Assembly (NCBI GenBank): GCA_019914995.1
Contig: CM034133.1
Location: forward strand, 3,658,001-3,722,000
Direction of reading: 5' to 3'
DNA length: 64,000 bases
DNA from: Acanthochlamys bracteata
Lineage: Eukaryota; Streptophyta; Magnoliopsida; Pandanales; Velloziaceae
Made by a program: the position numbers and the translations under genes. Positions 11,930 through 24,464 of this stretch are shown here, one piece after another. The notes under the pieces were generated by a model, which worked only from the letters and a program-made list of their open reading frames with translations, ran no database searches and was not told where the DNA came from. Within the stretch, counting starts at the first letter, position 1, and every line of letters starts with the position of its first letter.

Positions 11930-13318
11930 ATGGTAGCAGGCGTGGTGCAAGATGAAGGATCTTCATCAGTAACAACATCTTCACCGCTCCAGTGCTTCTC
12001 TCTGATGGCGTTATCGCCGCCCACAAACGGCGCCAGTCTTTACCCCACAGCGGCGCCGCCGCCATGGCTACGAGAGCTGAAGTCAGACGAAAGAGGCCTA
12101 TATCTGATCCACCTACTACTCAACTGCGCTGCTCATGTCGCCGCCGGTGACCTCGAGCACGCCAACGCTTGCCTAGAGCATATCTCTCTACTCTCCTCTC
12201 CTGATGGAGACACCATGCAGAGGATTGCCTCTTACTTCACTGAAGCTCTCGCTCGGCGTGCTCTCCGTTCATGGCCTGGACTCTATCGAGCTCTCACTCC
12301 TGCTCGTCCCAATCCTGCCGATACCGTCGCCGCTCGCCGGATCTTCCTTGAACTCTGTCCGTTTCTGAAACTTTCTTACTTGATTTCAAACCAAGCTATA
12401 CTTGAAGCAACGGAAGCCGAGCGAGTGGTTCACATCATCGATATCGGCGGATCAGATGCTGTTCAATGGCTTGCTCTGCTCCAAGCACTCCGTGCCCGGT
12501 CCGAAAGCCCGCCGCATCTCCGCATCACCGGAGTCGGAGAACACAAGGAGTTTCTTGATTCAACTGCTCTTCGCCTCTCCGAAGAAGCAGAGAAGCTCGA
12601 CATACCATTCCAATACAACTCCGTCGTCTGCCGTCTTGAAAACCTCGACGTCGATGCTCTCCGTGTGAAAACCGGCGAAGCAGTCGCGATCAACTCTGTT
12701 CTCCACCTGCATTGCTCGCTCTCTCTCGACGACGAACACCGTAAAATTGTTTCACCGATCAATCACAGAAGCCAACATATCCATCGGCTGGGTGAACTCC
12801 TAGATAGCCGGAGCGCGGACTCTGCTTCTTCTTCTTCTTCTAAATCAGAGAGCTTGCTGAATTCATTATGGGCAATTTCACCCAAGATTATGGTGATCGC
12901 GGAGCAAGAATCGAACCACAATGCTCCTTCACTTACCGAACGATTCATGGAAGCATTGAACTACTACGCAGCTCTATTCGATTGCTTAGAATCAACGGCC
13001 TGGAGAGGTTCACCAGAGCGAGCAAGAGTCGAGCGAGCATTGTTCGGGGAAGAGATCAAGAACATTATAGCTTGCGAAGGAATGGAGAGAAGGGAACGGC
13101 ACGAGAAGGTAGAGCGTTGGATACAGAGATTGGAGATGGCCGGATTCAGTCGCGTGCCGATGAGTTACTACGGGTTACTTCAGGCGAGACGGTTGTTGCA
13201 GAGCTGCGGCGGAGATGGGTACAAGGTGAAGGAAGACAGCGCGGGTTGTTTGCATCTCTGTTGGCAGGATAGATCATTGTTCTCTATATCAGCTTGGAGA
13301 TGCAGAAGGTTTGATTGA
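11930..13318 (+). CDS. SCL3: Scarecrow-like protein 3 (GRAS family), SCL3 type
   Basis: A single-exon gene for 462 residues, close to the 482 of Arabidopsis SCL3. In that plant SCL3 is a nuclear GRAS co-regulator that promotes gibberellin signalling by antagonising DELLA proteins, and works with SHR/SCR in the root endodermis. The start MVAG is chosen because the family starts so; the frame upstream lacks another ATG. Seen in order: the N-terminal SSPLQCFSLMAL stretch, leucine heptad I (LYLIHLLLNCAAHVAAGDLE, about 55-75), then SPDGDTMQRIASYFTEALA, and VHIID (about 171-175, followed by the unusual GGSDAVQWLALLQ). Next come leucine heptad II with INSVLHLH, the PFYRE region, FGEEIKNIIACEG, and the SAW end (LCWQDRSLFSISAWRCRRF). 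A Ser run sits in the variable middle. The frame is intact with no sign of decay. The family call is firm; which SCL3 paralogue it is cannot be told. Confidence 0.95.
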   Translation: MVAGVVQDEGSSSVTTSSPLQCFSLMALSPPTNGASLYPTAAPPPWLRELKSDERGLYLIHLLLNCAAHVAAGDLEHANACLEHISLLSSPDGDTMQRIASYFTEALARRALRSWPGLYRALTPARPNPADTVAARRIFLELCPFLKLSYLISNQAILEATEAERVVHIIDIGGSDAVQWLALLQALRARSESPPHLRITGVGEHKEFLDSTALRLSEEAEKLDIPFQYNSVVCRLENLDVDALRVKTGEAVAINSVLHLHCSLSLDDEHRKIVSPINHRSQHIHRLGELLDSRSADSASSSSSKSESLLNSLWAISPKIMVIAEQESNHNAPSLTERFMEALNYYAALFDCLESTAWRGSPERARVERALFGEEIKNIIACEGMERRERHEKVERWIQRLEMAGFSRVPMSYYGLLQARRLLQSCGGDGYKVKEDSAGCLHLCWQDRSLFSISAWRCRRFD

Positions 13319-15600
13319 TTGTTTGGTTCATGACTTTCGGTCTTGTTAAGTGTTTTGAGCTTTGAAGATGGTTGCAGAGATTTGTGTAGCAGTATAGATG
13401 TTCTCCTCTCTAACAGTTTTTTTAAAAAGAGATCTGAAGTTGTTCTTTCTTTGTTTGTTTTCAATGTTTTTGTTAATATATAATTGAGAAAAAAAATGGT
13501 TCCCAAGCTTATAGTAAAAATTATTAAGAACAATCTTACGAAGTGCTAAAGTAAGCAAGCATATTATTTTTCACTACTCTTTAATTTTGAAAGGAAACCA
13601 TATGAGTAGCAACTGGAGCAGTTTGTTTTTGCCTTCTTACAATGAGAGTATGGTTCTCTTTGAAGTTACACTGAATTTATTCTTTCCGTCATATTTTTAA
13701 TTCAAATTTATATTTTATATTTCAACTAAAAAATTTGAATTAACCAAATTTATTTTTTAATTTACTTTTTATTAAATTTGTATCAAGTAAAACATACTCT
13801 ATACATTTGGTAAGTATGAAAGAGTAGTTAAAACTATCCATAGTACTCGCAACATAGTTAAATCAAAAAAAGTTCATTACATCAATGAACTCTCTCTCTT
13901 CAAACAATAAAATAACCAAAAATCCCACAGCAGCAACTACCATTTCCCCGACAACCACGTAAATCATGTACCAGTTTTCTCACTGGTAGTTTGTAAAGTG
14001 ATAACTAGCCACACGCAAGAGAGAAGCAAATGACGGACAGAGTTCCATGATATATCCTAACTATCAAAATTCACACAAGCTTGAGACACAAAATTGAGAA
14101 AAAAAATTTATCATTGGTTGGAAGGAGAATACAAATAAACTAGTGTTAAAACGTCTAGAAGCAAGTAGCTTTCCAAACAATTGACAAACTTTGAGATGAT
14201 ACTATCATGATTTTTCCAAGTTCATGCATCGATATTATAATCTAAGTCCATTGACTAACTTTACATTAAACAAACAAACTTCATATATTTTCCAGGATTG
14301 AAGAAGGAAGCAACCATCAAGTTCTGCTATTATGACCGAAAATACTACAAGTTTAAAAGTATCTACCTTTCAAAAATTTCAATTACCTACAACAGATGGC
14401 AGAACACGCATAAACTAAACAATTTCAACGTAAAAATTCAAAACTAAAGCAAGCAGTCTTTTTAAAATATAAATTAACTACTCTAAATTTACACCACAAG
14501 AATGTCTGTACTTTCCTTTTTACTAGAAATTAGCTGATATTAATCCAAGTTCTGACCTGAATTCTTCGAAAGTGCGTTTGAAGGTACCTGCTTTGTAAGA
14601 ATTTTTGTTCAATGTATTTCATGCAAATTTAAATAAAGATGGAACTAAGAAAATAAGTTTGCCCTTCCAAACATGCATACTACTACCATAAATATTTTCA
14701 TAATATATTTCATTTAGTTTGTAAAATGTAAATGCCCTTACGTTTCTTGGTTTACTTGGGTCACCTGTAATAGTTCCTAGCGAATTGGAAAGCTCAGTCA
14801 TAACTAGCTGATACTTGAGCATTAAATGTAAAACTAACATTCAAATAGAAGGTTTGCAACTCATTGGAAGTAAGAAACCTTTATCCCAAGAGGACAAACG
14901 AGATTAAGTGACTTGAAACTTGAAGGTTGGAAACTCAAGCTCATGAAACCAGTGCTTTAAGTGGGTGATGGGCCACCATGGAACTGTCCTCTAGCAGTCT
15001 AAGACGTGCTCTCTTAATCTTAACCAACCGTAGATACAATGTATTAGTTCACCGTTCAAAATCCTATCTAACCAAGCTTTCGCAATCTTCTAAAATTCGT
15101 GTCTTCCTTATCGCACGGCAGGACCAATCAATCGCAGCATGCGGTCCATTACTCGGAGAACATAGATAATATTTGATACTTAAGCAAAATCCAAGTAAGT
15201 CCTCTAGGATCAAGCAAGTCTTAATAGTCATTGCTTTGGCTTTACTCTATTTTTTCTGCTGAACTTACAGACTGCATCACATTCAACAGCTTACTCAAAG
15301 GATAAGCTTATCTTCTATAGGCTAAGGTGAGGGTCAGTATGTTAAATACTACATTCAAAATTCAAAATCGGGTTTTTACATTAGTTTATCTTCTTATTCA
15401 TTTGTATCCTAAATTCTTCTAAATGACGCTGTTTTAATAGTATTAAAAAAGGACAAAATCGAATCTATCATGGTATACTTTCTGATCAGAACAAGAAGTA
15501 TGAGAACAGTGATAGTTTTAGCAAATGAAACATATTATAGAAGCTACAGCTATATGATAATCTGCACCATATTTTGCAGCAGATTACATGATCTAAAGTT
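13319..15600. other. Intergenic between convergent genes
   Basis: This contains the 3' flank of the SCL3-type gene and, from the other side, the 3' flank of the minus-strand gene ending at 15601. An AT-rich foldback-like patch occurs at 13680-13810. A GC-richer open stretch at 14978-15169 (plus) has no domain and is not called a gene. Confidence 0.4.
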
Positions 15601-18600
15601 CTAAGATTTAATTACAGCAACAACGAAAATAAAAAATATAGGAGACACAAGGAACAATATGTACGGGAGGACCTGAATCAGCACATCTTCACTTTGTTCC
15701 CCTTGAAGAGGGCTGTAGCTCGAATTATTTTCTACAAATGCTTTAAAGTAATCCTCATAACCTGTTATGCTCGAGAAAGATAAACTTCTTACCTTCATCA
15801 TTTCCATGGCCTGAGGTAGAATAACAACATTGCACTTGATCAAAAAGAATAATCATGAAGGGTCGCGTTGTTCCACATAATTCATAAATTATATTGGTAT
15901 TGCATAAATTCCTTTAAAAGTAGGGCATTTAATCATATATGCAATTCTCCTCAAGAGATTTCGGATTTGGTAATAGAAGCTTCTTCAAAAGAAGGTGCAG
16001 CATGCACATGAAGAAATGATGCAAAAGGCTTCTAAGAATAAAAACAGGAAAAAGTATCAGCTAAAGGGAAAAGAAAAGAAAATTGAAAAACGTTGAACAT
16101 AGCTGAGAATGGCTGAAGAATCGTGGGTTAATAATTTTATGAAATATGCAGAATAATTTGCTGTGGTGAACATAACGGCTTTTGTACAAGTGCAAGCTGG
16201 TACCTGGAAACTAAACGCAAATTGTTTTGCTCTCTTGCTCACTTGGCGATTAGGATGAGATTGAAGTTTTTCGTACATGCCCCTGGCCTCCTCAGACCTA
16301 CCAAATTTTGAGTTTGATATCAAAGGTTCCAACATATGTGATGTAAAAGGCTCAACAAAACTGTAAATAAGATTACAAAAGTAGAGTAGAATATGCATAA
16401 ATAGAAAAATGTGGTGTAGCAAAAAAAAAAGGAAAATGCCTATTTGGGTATTGACTGTGAATATAGGTTTCCACTACTTACTATAAGTCTTTTCCTTCTT
16501 ATTTTTGCAAAACCATGCACCAGAGAAAACAGAGCAATATATAAGCAGCTGGCACAGCCTACATGCACCAATATCTATAGTATGCGCCATCATTGGCAAA
16601 CTTATAAAGTTATCCTCAGATAGTTAGGCGCATTGGCAAGTATCCTTATTGAGATCATCTCTAAGTTTATCTACATACATCACTTCGAGCCCTTTCACTT
16701 GTCATACCTTCATTAAACACTTGACCCAAGACAACTACAAATAAGCAAACTCTGAATTCTTTTGACTATTGTTAACAATGCATGAAAAATATTGGGCATA
16801 CCTTCTAAGCGAATCTTGGCAAATGGACCATTGCAGTGCAGCCAATCCATGCAACTCACTCTGCCAAATTACAACCGTGTTGAAGGCTTATAAAGTTCAG
16901 GTGGAAATATGAAATCTAGTAGATTTCAAGGACGAACACCCAGAAATCCTATTGCTCAAGCCATTTAACTTCTATTATAGAATCTTAAGGTAGATAAGAT
17001 GTTAGAAACGTCATAACAGATTGCTTCAGCCACACAAATGAGAACCCTGTATCTACAGGTTCATGATTTGCTTTAAGTATTAACATATTTTAGCAGTTCA
17101 ATAATCAAACAGAACTGAAAAAGAAATGTGCCCAATAGTCATGTACCTGGAAGACCATGTCGTTCATGACTTTTTCATAGAAAGGTAAAGCCTCCCTCAG
17201 CTTTCCTTTGTTCATCAACTTGTTGCCTTCCTTCAGTGCCTATAATTGTGGCATAACGAAATTGAACAAAAGAATATAAGCAAAATTTTTGGCTAATTTT
17301 ATGGCAACCTTTAATAATTTTTCTGCATAATGATCTAGAAATTATGAACTTAAGCATGACTGACCAAGAAATATCTTCTTTTGTAGTATCAGAATTACCT
17401 TTGCAATCATCAACAGCTTGTAGGATCGGATAGAAAAATCTCCAAAAACAAAAAAATATGAAAAGCATACTGAGCAAGCAGTTTAAAGATGAAGAATTTA
17501 TCATGCAAATAAATATTGTTAATGAAACATAGCGTATGCATTGTGTTTAAGAGGAGACAGGTAATTGATCAAATCAACTAGATAGATGTGTTTAACATGT
17601 ACCATTTCACAATCAGATTTTGTCTTCACATCAACCGTTAAACCCATCTTTCTTTTGTAGGATGCAATCAGATCTTTTGTGCGTTTCTCTTTAGCGGCTT
17701 TGTTGTCAGCTGTTTCAAGTACCTCACCAGGCTGAATTGTTCTTCCACCACCAAACTAATAACATAGGACATCCGTTCAACATGTTAAATGTGGAATATA
17801 TATACAATTAAATTTCAAAGACTAGATTAAAAAAATAAATCATCAGCGTAAAGCACTTTGGATCTTTAATAATGAATTATAAGAAACCCAAAAGCACAGA
17901 GGTGACTAGAGGGAAGACGAAAAAGTTATCTGCCATGACAACATTGACAAAGGCTACTACTTCCTTTGAGTATGTCATAGCATATTTTAGTTTATCAGAG
18001 AGGTTGTCCTATACATGAGTAAACTCAAAACACCGCCTCAGGTAGCTAACCTAAAACCAAGTACTTAGCAATACCTTTATGAAATTTTCAGTAATGATAA
18101 CACAACTAGCCAATATAAGAGATAGCTGGATATGTAGACGATGTTAAACCCTAAACCAAGTACTTAGCTCCATTCATGGATTTTACATCTTCTAAAATAA
18201 AAAGGATGTTTCATTGTAATAAAATATGTGAAATCATATCTTTTGCACATTTACCATTTGAGTAAGTACGAGAGCTCCCACATCTCCTATTTGAATGAAG
18301 CTTATATGCTACATCATAAGCTTTCACACTTTTTGGCATATTGGAGAAAGTTTCTTTTCCTTAAAAGAGCCCAAAAAGTTTTAAAGATGCGTATTCTTAC
18401 TACCTTTTACTACCTTCCAAAAGATTAATTGCATCATCCCTGTATCTTGCAAATGATGTAACATTAAACGTGTTACAGGCACACAATTATACAAGGAAAC
18501 TCAATAAATCACTTACCGTCTTTGATATGTCATTGGGTCTTGGAAAGACTCCCCATGAGGACACCTTGGGTTTGTATAAGTTCTGATCATTCTGTTCCTG

Positions 18601-20469
18601 TGGATCCATCATTACTGGCAATTCAACTCCAAATTTACTCGTATCCCCAACAATAATCTCCACTTCAGGGATGTCCCCTTCCAGCGGATCCGCAACAGGA
18701 ACCAAGCCCGGTGGTCTACCTCGATAATTCTTCTTCTCAGAAAAATCTAACCCCATGAAGTCGACACTGGAGACTTTCAGCTCTTGTTTCTTGTTTTTGT
18801 TTTCCAGGATTTCCCCCAGCTTTGCATTCTTCTGTTTTCCTATGTCGAAGATGATGAATTTGTACTGTAAGCAAAGGAGTTAGTTTGGGTAAAGCTTCAA
18901 ACAACTAAAAAATACTATTGTTGGATAAATGGCACCATCAATTTTATTTACAAAAAGGAATAAAAGAACTAAAACTACTGTGTTAAGGTGCATCAGAAAA
19001 AAACTTAACTTGACGTCATAAAAGTTCTGGAAAAAACAAATGTCAGTAACATGGATCCCACTTGATAGCATGTTGGATCTCTAAATGGAACAAATTCATT
19101 CCTTAAGACCTACAACCTAGCAAGCGTAATATGATATATGTGTTATTTTATAAAACTAGCAAAGGTTTGGGATAAACAAATGGCCATGCCAAGATAGAGT
19201 TCTGGAGCATAGAAACCCTGTTAACTTGGTGATATACAGTTTGTAAACCAAAGCGAGCAGAACACAGCTTTCACCTTGTGCCAACTTTATTGTATAGGAC
19301 TTGTTTACTTGTTAAAAAGTGATTGTAGAAGTATTTTTTTCTCCAAAAATTTATTTCGAATAACCTTTTATACTTCTTATGCATTTCTATTTGTAAATAC
19401 ACATTTCTTAACAACTCATTTTTTCAGAAAATTTACTTTCCAATTTTTTGGATGAGTAGACAATTCTATAGTGAAAGTAGCCGTGTGTGCAATTCTCATA
19501 AAATTTCATTCTTTATTTTGGACTTTCAGAATTTGGGCTGATTGTTTCGAAGTTATTATTACCAGGATGCAACCCAACATTAATTAGCTTTCTCTAATGC
19601 ATTTGAACTTACGTGCATGAAGAAAGTTTTCACTTTCTTCTCCTAAACTTTTTCCGCTCTATAGATCTCCAGGATGCATGATTGTGTACAGAACAACCTA
19701 TTGGTGTTTTGAATTACTCTGATAATACATGCAAAGTTTTGTCAAAAGATTGAAAAGTTCTTAGCAGTACCTTACTAATTTTCAGATATACAAACTTATA
19801 AATTTTTTAATGCCACCATACTTCATTTTTTTCTTTCAGATTTTAATTTCGGATTGTTTTGTGTTTCATTTACTATTTTAGATTATACTTTTACTTTTAT
19901 ATCAAACTTTATTTTCACTAAATTGTACTCTAAGATTAAACTCGTACATACTTGTCTTGCTATGGAACAACAAATTAGTATTTTCAGCTGGAATTATCAT
20001 GTCTTCCGTTCAGCACGAAGTGTAACTCAAGTTATTATCAAATTCACATTCAGCAAGTAATTTAAGAATAAAATTAAACGTTATATGATAAACATGAGAT
20101 TATAGAACAACTACCAGTATCTGATGGCTGGTTCGTCGTCTCTGGAGCAACTCCCCTGTTCTTCTTGTACTCCCTAGCTCTCTCCATAGCAAGCTTAACA
20201 GCATCTGGAACTTCTGGGGCGGGCTCCTCGTTACCCTTACTGCTAGAATCAACAGATGGGTTAATTTGAGTTATCATAGAAGGCTTCGAGTTTATTTTGG
20301 CTTTCTTGTATGCTTGAGCTTTGCCAAAAGCCAGCTTAACAGGGTCTGCAGCTTCTGCTTCTGGTTCCGCTTCTGATTCTCCTGGAAAAGCTAAAATCGG
20401 CTTTGCGGCACAGCGGCGAGGCCATCTAAGATTGAAAATGATCCATGGTGTTGAAGGGATTGAAGCCAT
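15601..20469 (-). CDS. Predicted plastid TPR-like protein with C-terminal membrane anchor
   Basis: Seven exons joined by eye: 20469-20115, 18839-18517, 17755-17603, 17239-17147, 16860-16802, 16297-16204 and 15810-15601. All phases agree and give 428 residues. The start has a transit-peptide look (MASIPSTPWIIF, basic, no acidic residues for 28 positions). An Ala/Glu-rich stretch with two copies of a KLAxxxAxxYKK-type motif follows. The conserved middle includes GLDFSEKKNYRGRPPGLVPV, EVEIIVGDTSKFG and KPKVSSWGVFPRPNDISKT, then FGGGRTIQPGEVLET. A helical repeat region follows (EGNKLMNKGKLREALPFYEK, LHGLAALQWSICQDSL, ARGMYEKLQSHP). The last 25 residues form one hydrophobic segment (VLPYILFLVSPIFFIFVVAV). 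I recognise this as a plant-conserved family often labelled TPR-like. Its biochemical role is unknown to me; a thylakoid or envelope location is inferred. The second exon uses acceptor CGACATAG, the only one nearby that keeps frame. Confidence 0.8.
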
Positions 20470-20714
20470 TTTCGAATTGGTGTTTGTTTCAGAGGCTTCA
20501 AAAAGCTCTGTTTCTGTTTTCTGAGGTTGGAGAAGAAGCTGATAGAAATCTTCAAGCCTAAGAAACAGAGCCCCTTTGTTACTTGTTAATTTGCATAAAC
20601 CCTGGGCTTTCTTAAAGGCCTTTTAACGTTAGTGGGTTTCTATTTGATAACAGTTTGCACGAAACGCTGCGTTTGATCGTCGCAAAACGCAATTTCTCGT
20701 TTCATTTTTATTAG

Positions 20715-20960
20715 CCGTTTGGGATTGCATTTCCCCAATGATATTTTTTAATTCTTCATTTCATATTTTTTAATATATATTTTATAAATATTTAAATATT
20801 TAAAAATTTTAAAAATATAGAAAAATTTTATGTAATGAAAGTTTTTTATTGCATATTTTTATTATTTTTTAAAAATAAAGAATAGAGCTTATTTTTCAAA
20901 GAAAACAAAAATATTTTTCATTTCAGAAAAGCTCTATTTTATAAGCATTTCCAAACGTCG
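20715..20960 (+). mobile_element. AT-rich MITE, local family copy 1
   Basis: The element runs from gccgtttgggattgc to agcatttccaaacg, imperfect inverted ends. It carries the family core: a (tatagaaaaattttatgtaat)-like word, a T-run, then gcatatttttattatttttt. It lies about 250 bases upstream of the ATG of the plastid TPR-like gene, so it is part of that gene's promoter region. Confidence 0.55.
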
Positions 20961-21365
20961 GGGCCTTGTTAGAGCTTTTGAAATAAAGCTTTTATAAAAT
21001 AGAGGGTAATTTTTATCTTTTTTGAAAAACGAACTCTATTTTTTAGCTTCAAAAAAAAATAAAAATATGCAATAAAAAAATCTCACTATGTAAAACTTTT
21101 TTACATTTTCTAATTTTTAAATAAATTTTCTAAATACTTACAAAATATGTATTGAGAAATGTAAAAGGAAAAATTGAAAAACTACTTTTCTAAAAAATTT
21201 TGTTCCATTTCAATTCATTTTTTAAATAAAATTATATAAAATTAATTTAAAATTTTATGCTGTATTATTTTATTATTTTTTAACAAGAAATTTTATTTCT
21301 CAAACTAAGATAAAAATATTTTTTATTTAAAAAAAATTTATTTTATAAGCATTCTCAAATATTCT
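20961..21365 (-). mobile_element. AT-rich MITE, local family copy 2 (inverted)
   Basis: The same core appears in reverse orientation (aaaaatatgcaataaaaaaa at about 21060). The left end reads gagcttttgaaataaagctt and the right part ends near ataagcattctcaaat. It sits next to copy 1 head to tail in opposite polarity; the length suggests two partly merged copies. Confidence 0.5.
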
Positions 21366-21649
21366 CTCAACTGAACTGAAGAACTTTGCTTGCTTTTCTT
21401 ACTATACATTGTGAGAAGAGAGAACACTACTGTTTTTATTATTCTATATTGAACTGGTGATCACATTTGGTATGACTTTTTGGAAGAGCTTTTGAATTCT
21501 TCAAACTTAAAAAATCTTCCACAATATTGTTGAAATTTTGTTAAACTTAAAGTACATAAAAAATTATTATGTACATAATTTTTTTCAAAAGTTTTAAAAA
21601 TTAAATTGTTTATTTTTCAGCTATTCCAAGTGGGCCTTATATGTGTGAA

Positions 21650-21905
21650 GGGCGCGTTTGGGAGAGCGATTTCAAAGTTACTTATCAACTTTTAATTATA
21701 TATTTTTTAATAATATTTATACAATATTTATAAAATTTATTTAAAAATTTAGAAAGTATAAAAAAATTATGTTGTAAGATCTTATTGTTGTTTATTTTTA
21801 TTAATTTTTTTGTGTAAAAAAGTATAGCTTGTTTTTCGAAATAGGACAATACTTTTTAGTTCAGAAAAAAATATTTTTTATAAGTACTTCTAAACACTCC
21901 AAGTC
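21650..21905 (+). mobile_element. AT-rich MITE, local family copy 3
   Basis: It begins ggcgcgtttgggagagcgat and ends ataagtacttctaaacactc. The core word lies at about 21750-21810. The ends are weak inverted repeats; no sure target duplication was found. Confidence 0.55.
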
Positions 21906-22880
21906 CTATATCGTCACCTAATTGGAGCAAGCAATGCAGGGATGTGAGTCTGCTAACAACATACATATATATAACTAATTCTTACTCTTAAAGTCAGGTC
22001 ATATGATCCTATAGACAAAATTCTTACAAACTATATGAAATAGTATCGATATTTACGTGATATTTAGGTTTTAGATGATCTTCTACCTGAACTATATTAT
22101 ATATTATACAAGATAATATAAGGATGAGCAATTTCTGATACAATGATCTTCTATCTTCACCGTCATAGAAACAAGACATGCATAAATTTCTATAATCTAA
22201 TTATAAATAAAAATTAATAGCATGATAGAATAGCTTAAAAGATTAAAACTAGTGATAACTTAAAACTTATGGCCTCTTTTTGTTCGGATGTATAACTCAG
22301 ATCTGAACTCGCTTTTGAAAGTGAGTTTTATGCGGGCTTAGTACCATTTGTTCACTTGTATAGAACTAGTAAAGATTTGAGTTTCTTGAAAACTATGATT
22401 CTTGTATCGATTTTCTTGAACACCATAAATAGATTCCTATAATATAGGAATAACTCCTTCCCTTTCTTTCACTCTCTCTATTTTGGAATCGTTGTTTGAT
22501 TAGTCCGGCAATATTATATCAACTTCTCTATTTAGCAAACTCCTTAGCGGTCGGACGCTCGATAAGTTAAATCTTTAGATTCCAACAACCTTGATCTTCA
22601 CACATATATCTCATAAAAAAAGTTATGAATACTTTATGTTAGTAGCTTTATATAGATTTTTCTATATCAAACAATTTCAGAATAGTCTTAATATGAATGA
22701 TAAATTGTAGAATTGATCATGATTATTCGATTACAACATGATTGAAATAGTAGTTAGCACCCGTTAATAAAATTATTCGTAATGAGATGGTTTTTTTTAA
22801 CAAACTTCACATGAAACTTAAAGTGAAAAACGCTCTCGCAGTAAACAAGAAAAACAACATTCATTCACTTTGCTCATTAT
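21906..22880. other. Intergenic, nothing recognised
   Basis: AT-rich DNA without open frames or repeat ends that I can define. Confidence 0.35.
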
Positions 22881-22884
22881 CTAA

Positions 22885-22907
22885 TATATATATATATATA
22901 TATATTA
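22885..22907. repeat. AT dinucleotide microsatellite
   Basis: An uninterrupted run of about eleven AT units marks the edge of the element fragment that follows. Confidence 0.85.
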
Positions 22908-23208
22908 TTCTAATTTAGCTAATTTTTATTTAATTTATAAATTTTATCAAAATTAATATATTTAGATATATTATAATTAATAATTTATATATATAATATT
23001 GTTATAAATTAATTTATTAGTTTTATTTTAATAATTTTAATTATTAAATAAATCGATCCGAATTTGATCAGATTATTAAATAAATTATATTATGATTAAT
23101 AATTTTGACACATATAAATAAATTAGTTGAATTTTGATTGAACGATTTTAATTCGGTTATTATATGTATCTATCCGAAATCGACGTATAAATCCGAATTG
23201 CCACTCTT
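22908..23208. mobile_element. Fragment of the gatggcaat hAT-like MITE family
   Basis: It contains the family words aaataaatcgatccgaattt and gattattaaataaatta, and ends gaattgccactcttgac, a diverged form of the ttgccatcccta end seen at 27652 and 50254. The left end has been lost or replaced by the AT microsatellite. Confidence 0.45.
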
Positions 23209-23629
23209 GACAAAAAGAAATCAAAGCTCAATCGTCAACACAATGCGGTAGTAAGCAAGGACATGGTTACGATCTCCGGAACACTTGATATAATACATAG
23301 TACACAAAATGCAATCCATTTATTATGAGAATGATATGGCTTCAAAAGTTTTCTGAAAATTGAAAGAAGATGAAAATTGATAGAAATCAATTGACAATCA
23401 ATAACCAAACAAATATAACGAAGAACAAAGTAGCTAATTCCAATTTTAATCAGCCCTCTAATGTATTTACAAAACGTCATCAGAAATCAAACGGCCTCAA
23501 GGCCTCCACAGCACAACCATCCTTTCAAAAGAATTTTTCAGAGAAAGCGAAAACCAACGTTACTAAAGAAGAAGAAGAAGAATCACGACCGAACTGCGGA
23601 CAGAAGATTGAGAGAAGGAAAAACAAGAC

Positions 23630-24214
23630 TCAGATTTTTGGCAAACCGGCGGTTGTTGCTCCACGGCCGGCCATCATGACCTTGAATTCCTCGAAGCTGA
23701 TCTGTCCATCGCCGTCCTGATCAACACCGTCGATCATGCGGCGACACTGCGCAACAGTCGTCGTCTCTCCAAGCCCACGAAGAACACGCGCGAGCTCATC
23801 AGCCGAGATCGACCCATTTCGATCCAGATCGAACACAGAAAATGCGTGCCGTAGATCTTCCTCAACGGCATCAGGATCACCGGCATGTCGCGTGTTGAGA
23901 TCTACAAACTCCTGCAAGCTAATAAACCCATCGCCATCCACATCAGCCTCTTGCATCATCTTGGCAAGCTCTTCCGCTGTTGCACCGTATCCAAGACTCC
24001 GAAGAATCTCGCCGAGTTCTGCTGACGAGATCTGGCCATCACCATTGGAATCGAACTTGCGGAAAACGCGTTCAAGCTCATCGGCGGCAGAAACAGGTTC
24101 CGTAGTAGCAGCGTTGGTAGCAGCGTCGCCGGTAGTAGGAGACGGAGGAGAAGATTCCAATCGTGAACGGGATTGCGATTTGCCTCGATAGCGAAGGAAA
24201 GATTTGATCCCCAT
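23630..24214 (-). CDS. CML25: Calmodulin-like protein, CML25/26 type
   Basis: An intronless gene for 194 residues. Four EF-hand loops are seen: D55-E66 (DSNGDGQISSAE), D91-E102 (DVDGDGFISLQE), D129-E140 (DLDRNGSISADE) and D165-E176 (DQDGDGQISFEE). All keep Asp at position 1 and Glu at position 12, so all four should bind calcium. A basic, Ser/Pro-rich N-terminal extension of about 45 residues precedes them and probably directs location or partners. The linkers LRSLGYGATAEELAKMMQEA, EFVDLNTRH and AQCRRMIDGVD match the Arabidopsis CML25/26 group, calcium sensors without enzyme activity of their own. The coding DNA is much richer in GC than its surroundings, as is usual for plant CML genes. The exact member within the CML25/26 group is uncertain. 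Confidence 0.92.
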   Translation of the reverse strand: MGIKSFLRYRGKSQSRSRLESSPPSPTTGDAATNAATTEPVSAADELERVFRKFDSNGDGQISSAELGEILRSLGYGATAEELAKMMQEADVDGDGFISLQEFVDLNTRHAGDPDAVEEDLRHAFSVFDLDRNGSISADELARVLRGLGETTTVAQCRRMIDGVDQDGDGQISFEEFKVMMAGRGATTAGLPKI

Positions 24215-24295
24215 AGCTTTAAAAGAAAAAGGGAAAGATCAGACTTCTGTTTAGGTTTGGGAGAAATAATTGGGTGAATGGTGGAGAGCGAGGGG

Positions 24296-24306
24296 GTATT
24301 TATTGA
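24296..24306 (-). promoter_or_regulatory. Candidate TATA box for the CML25-type gene
   Basis: On the minus strand the string CAATAAATACC lies about 85 bases before the ATG in a GC-richer stretch, a suitable place for a core promoter with a short leader. Confidence 0.4.
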
Positions 24307-24464
24307 ACGAGAGAACGGGCGGCGAAGGATTCGCGGGGAGAGCGTTAGGATTCTGGTTTGGATTTGGATTGCGTTAACTGACTCGACGGAAGGAAGCAAG
24401 AAGGAAGAAAGCGCGCGGGAGGTTTCATAAATTTGCGCGCATTAAAAGGAGAGCGTGGAGTAAT

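Noticed and set aside
12463..13272. Long antisense and out-of-frame open frames over the SCL3-type gene
   Set aside because: They are shadows of the GC-rich coding strand; the GRAS reading explains the region.
14978..15169. 63-codon open frame in GC-richer DNA, considered as tRNA- or SINE-derived
   Set aside because: No internal A or B box promoter words or tRNA fold could be found, and the peptide matches nothing known to me.
15758..15793. Donor and acceptor pair inside the last exon of the plastid TPR-like gene (AAG|GTAAGA to ACAG|GTT)
   Set aside because: Removing it breaks the frame, whereas reading through gives the family sequence AMEMMKV followed by TGYEDYFKAF.
23736..24191. 151-codon plus-strand open frame opposite the CML25-type gene
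   Set aside because: It is a mirror of the EF-hand coding strand with low-complexity Ser/Arg content.
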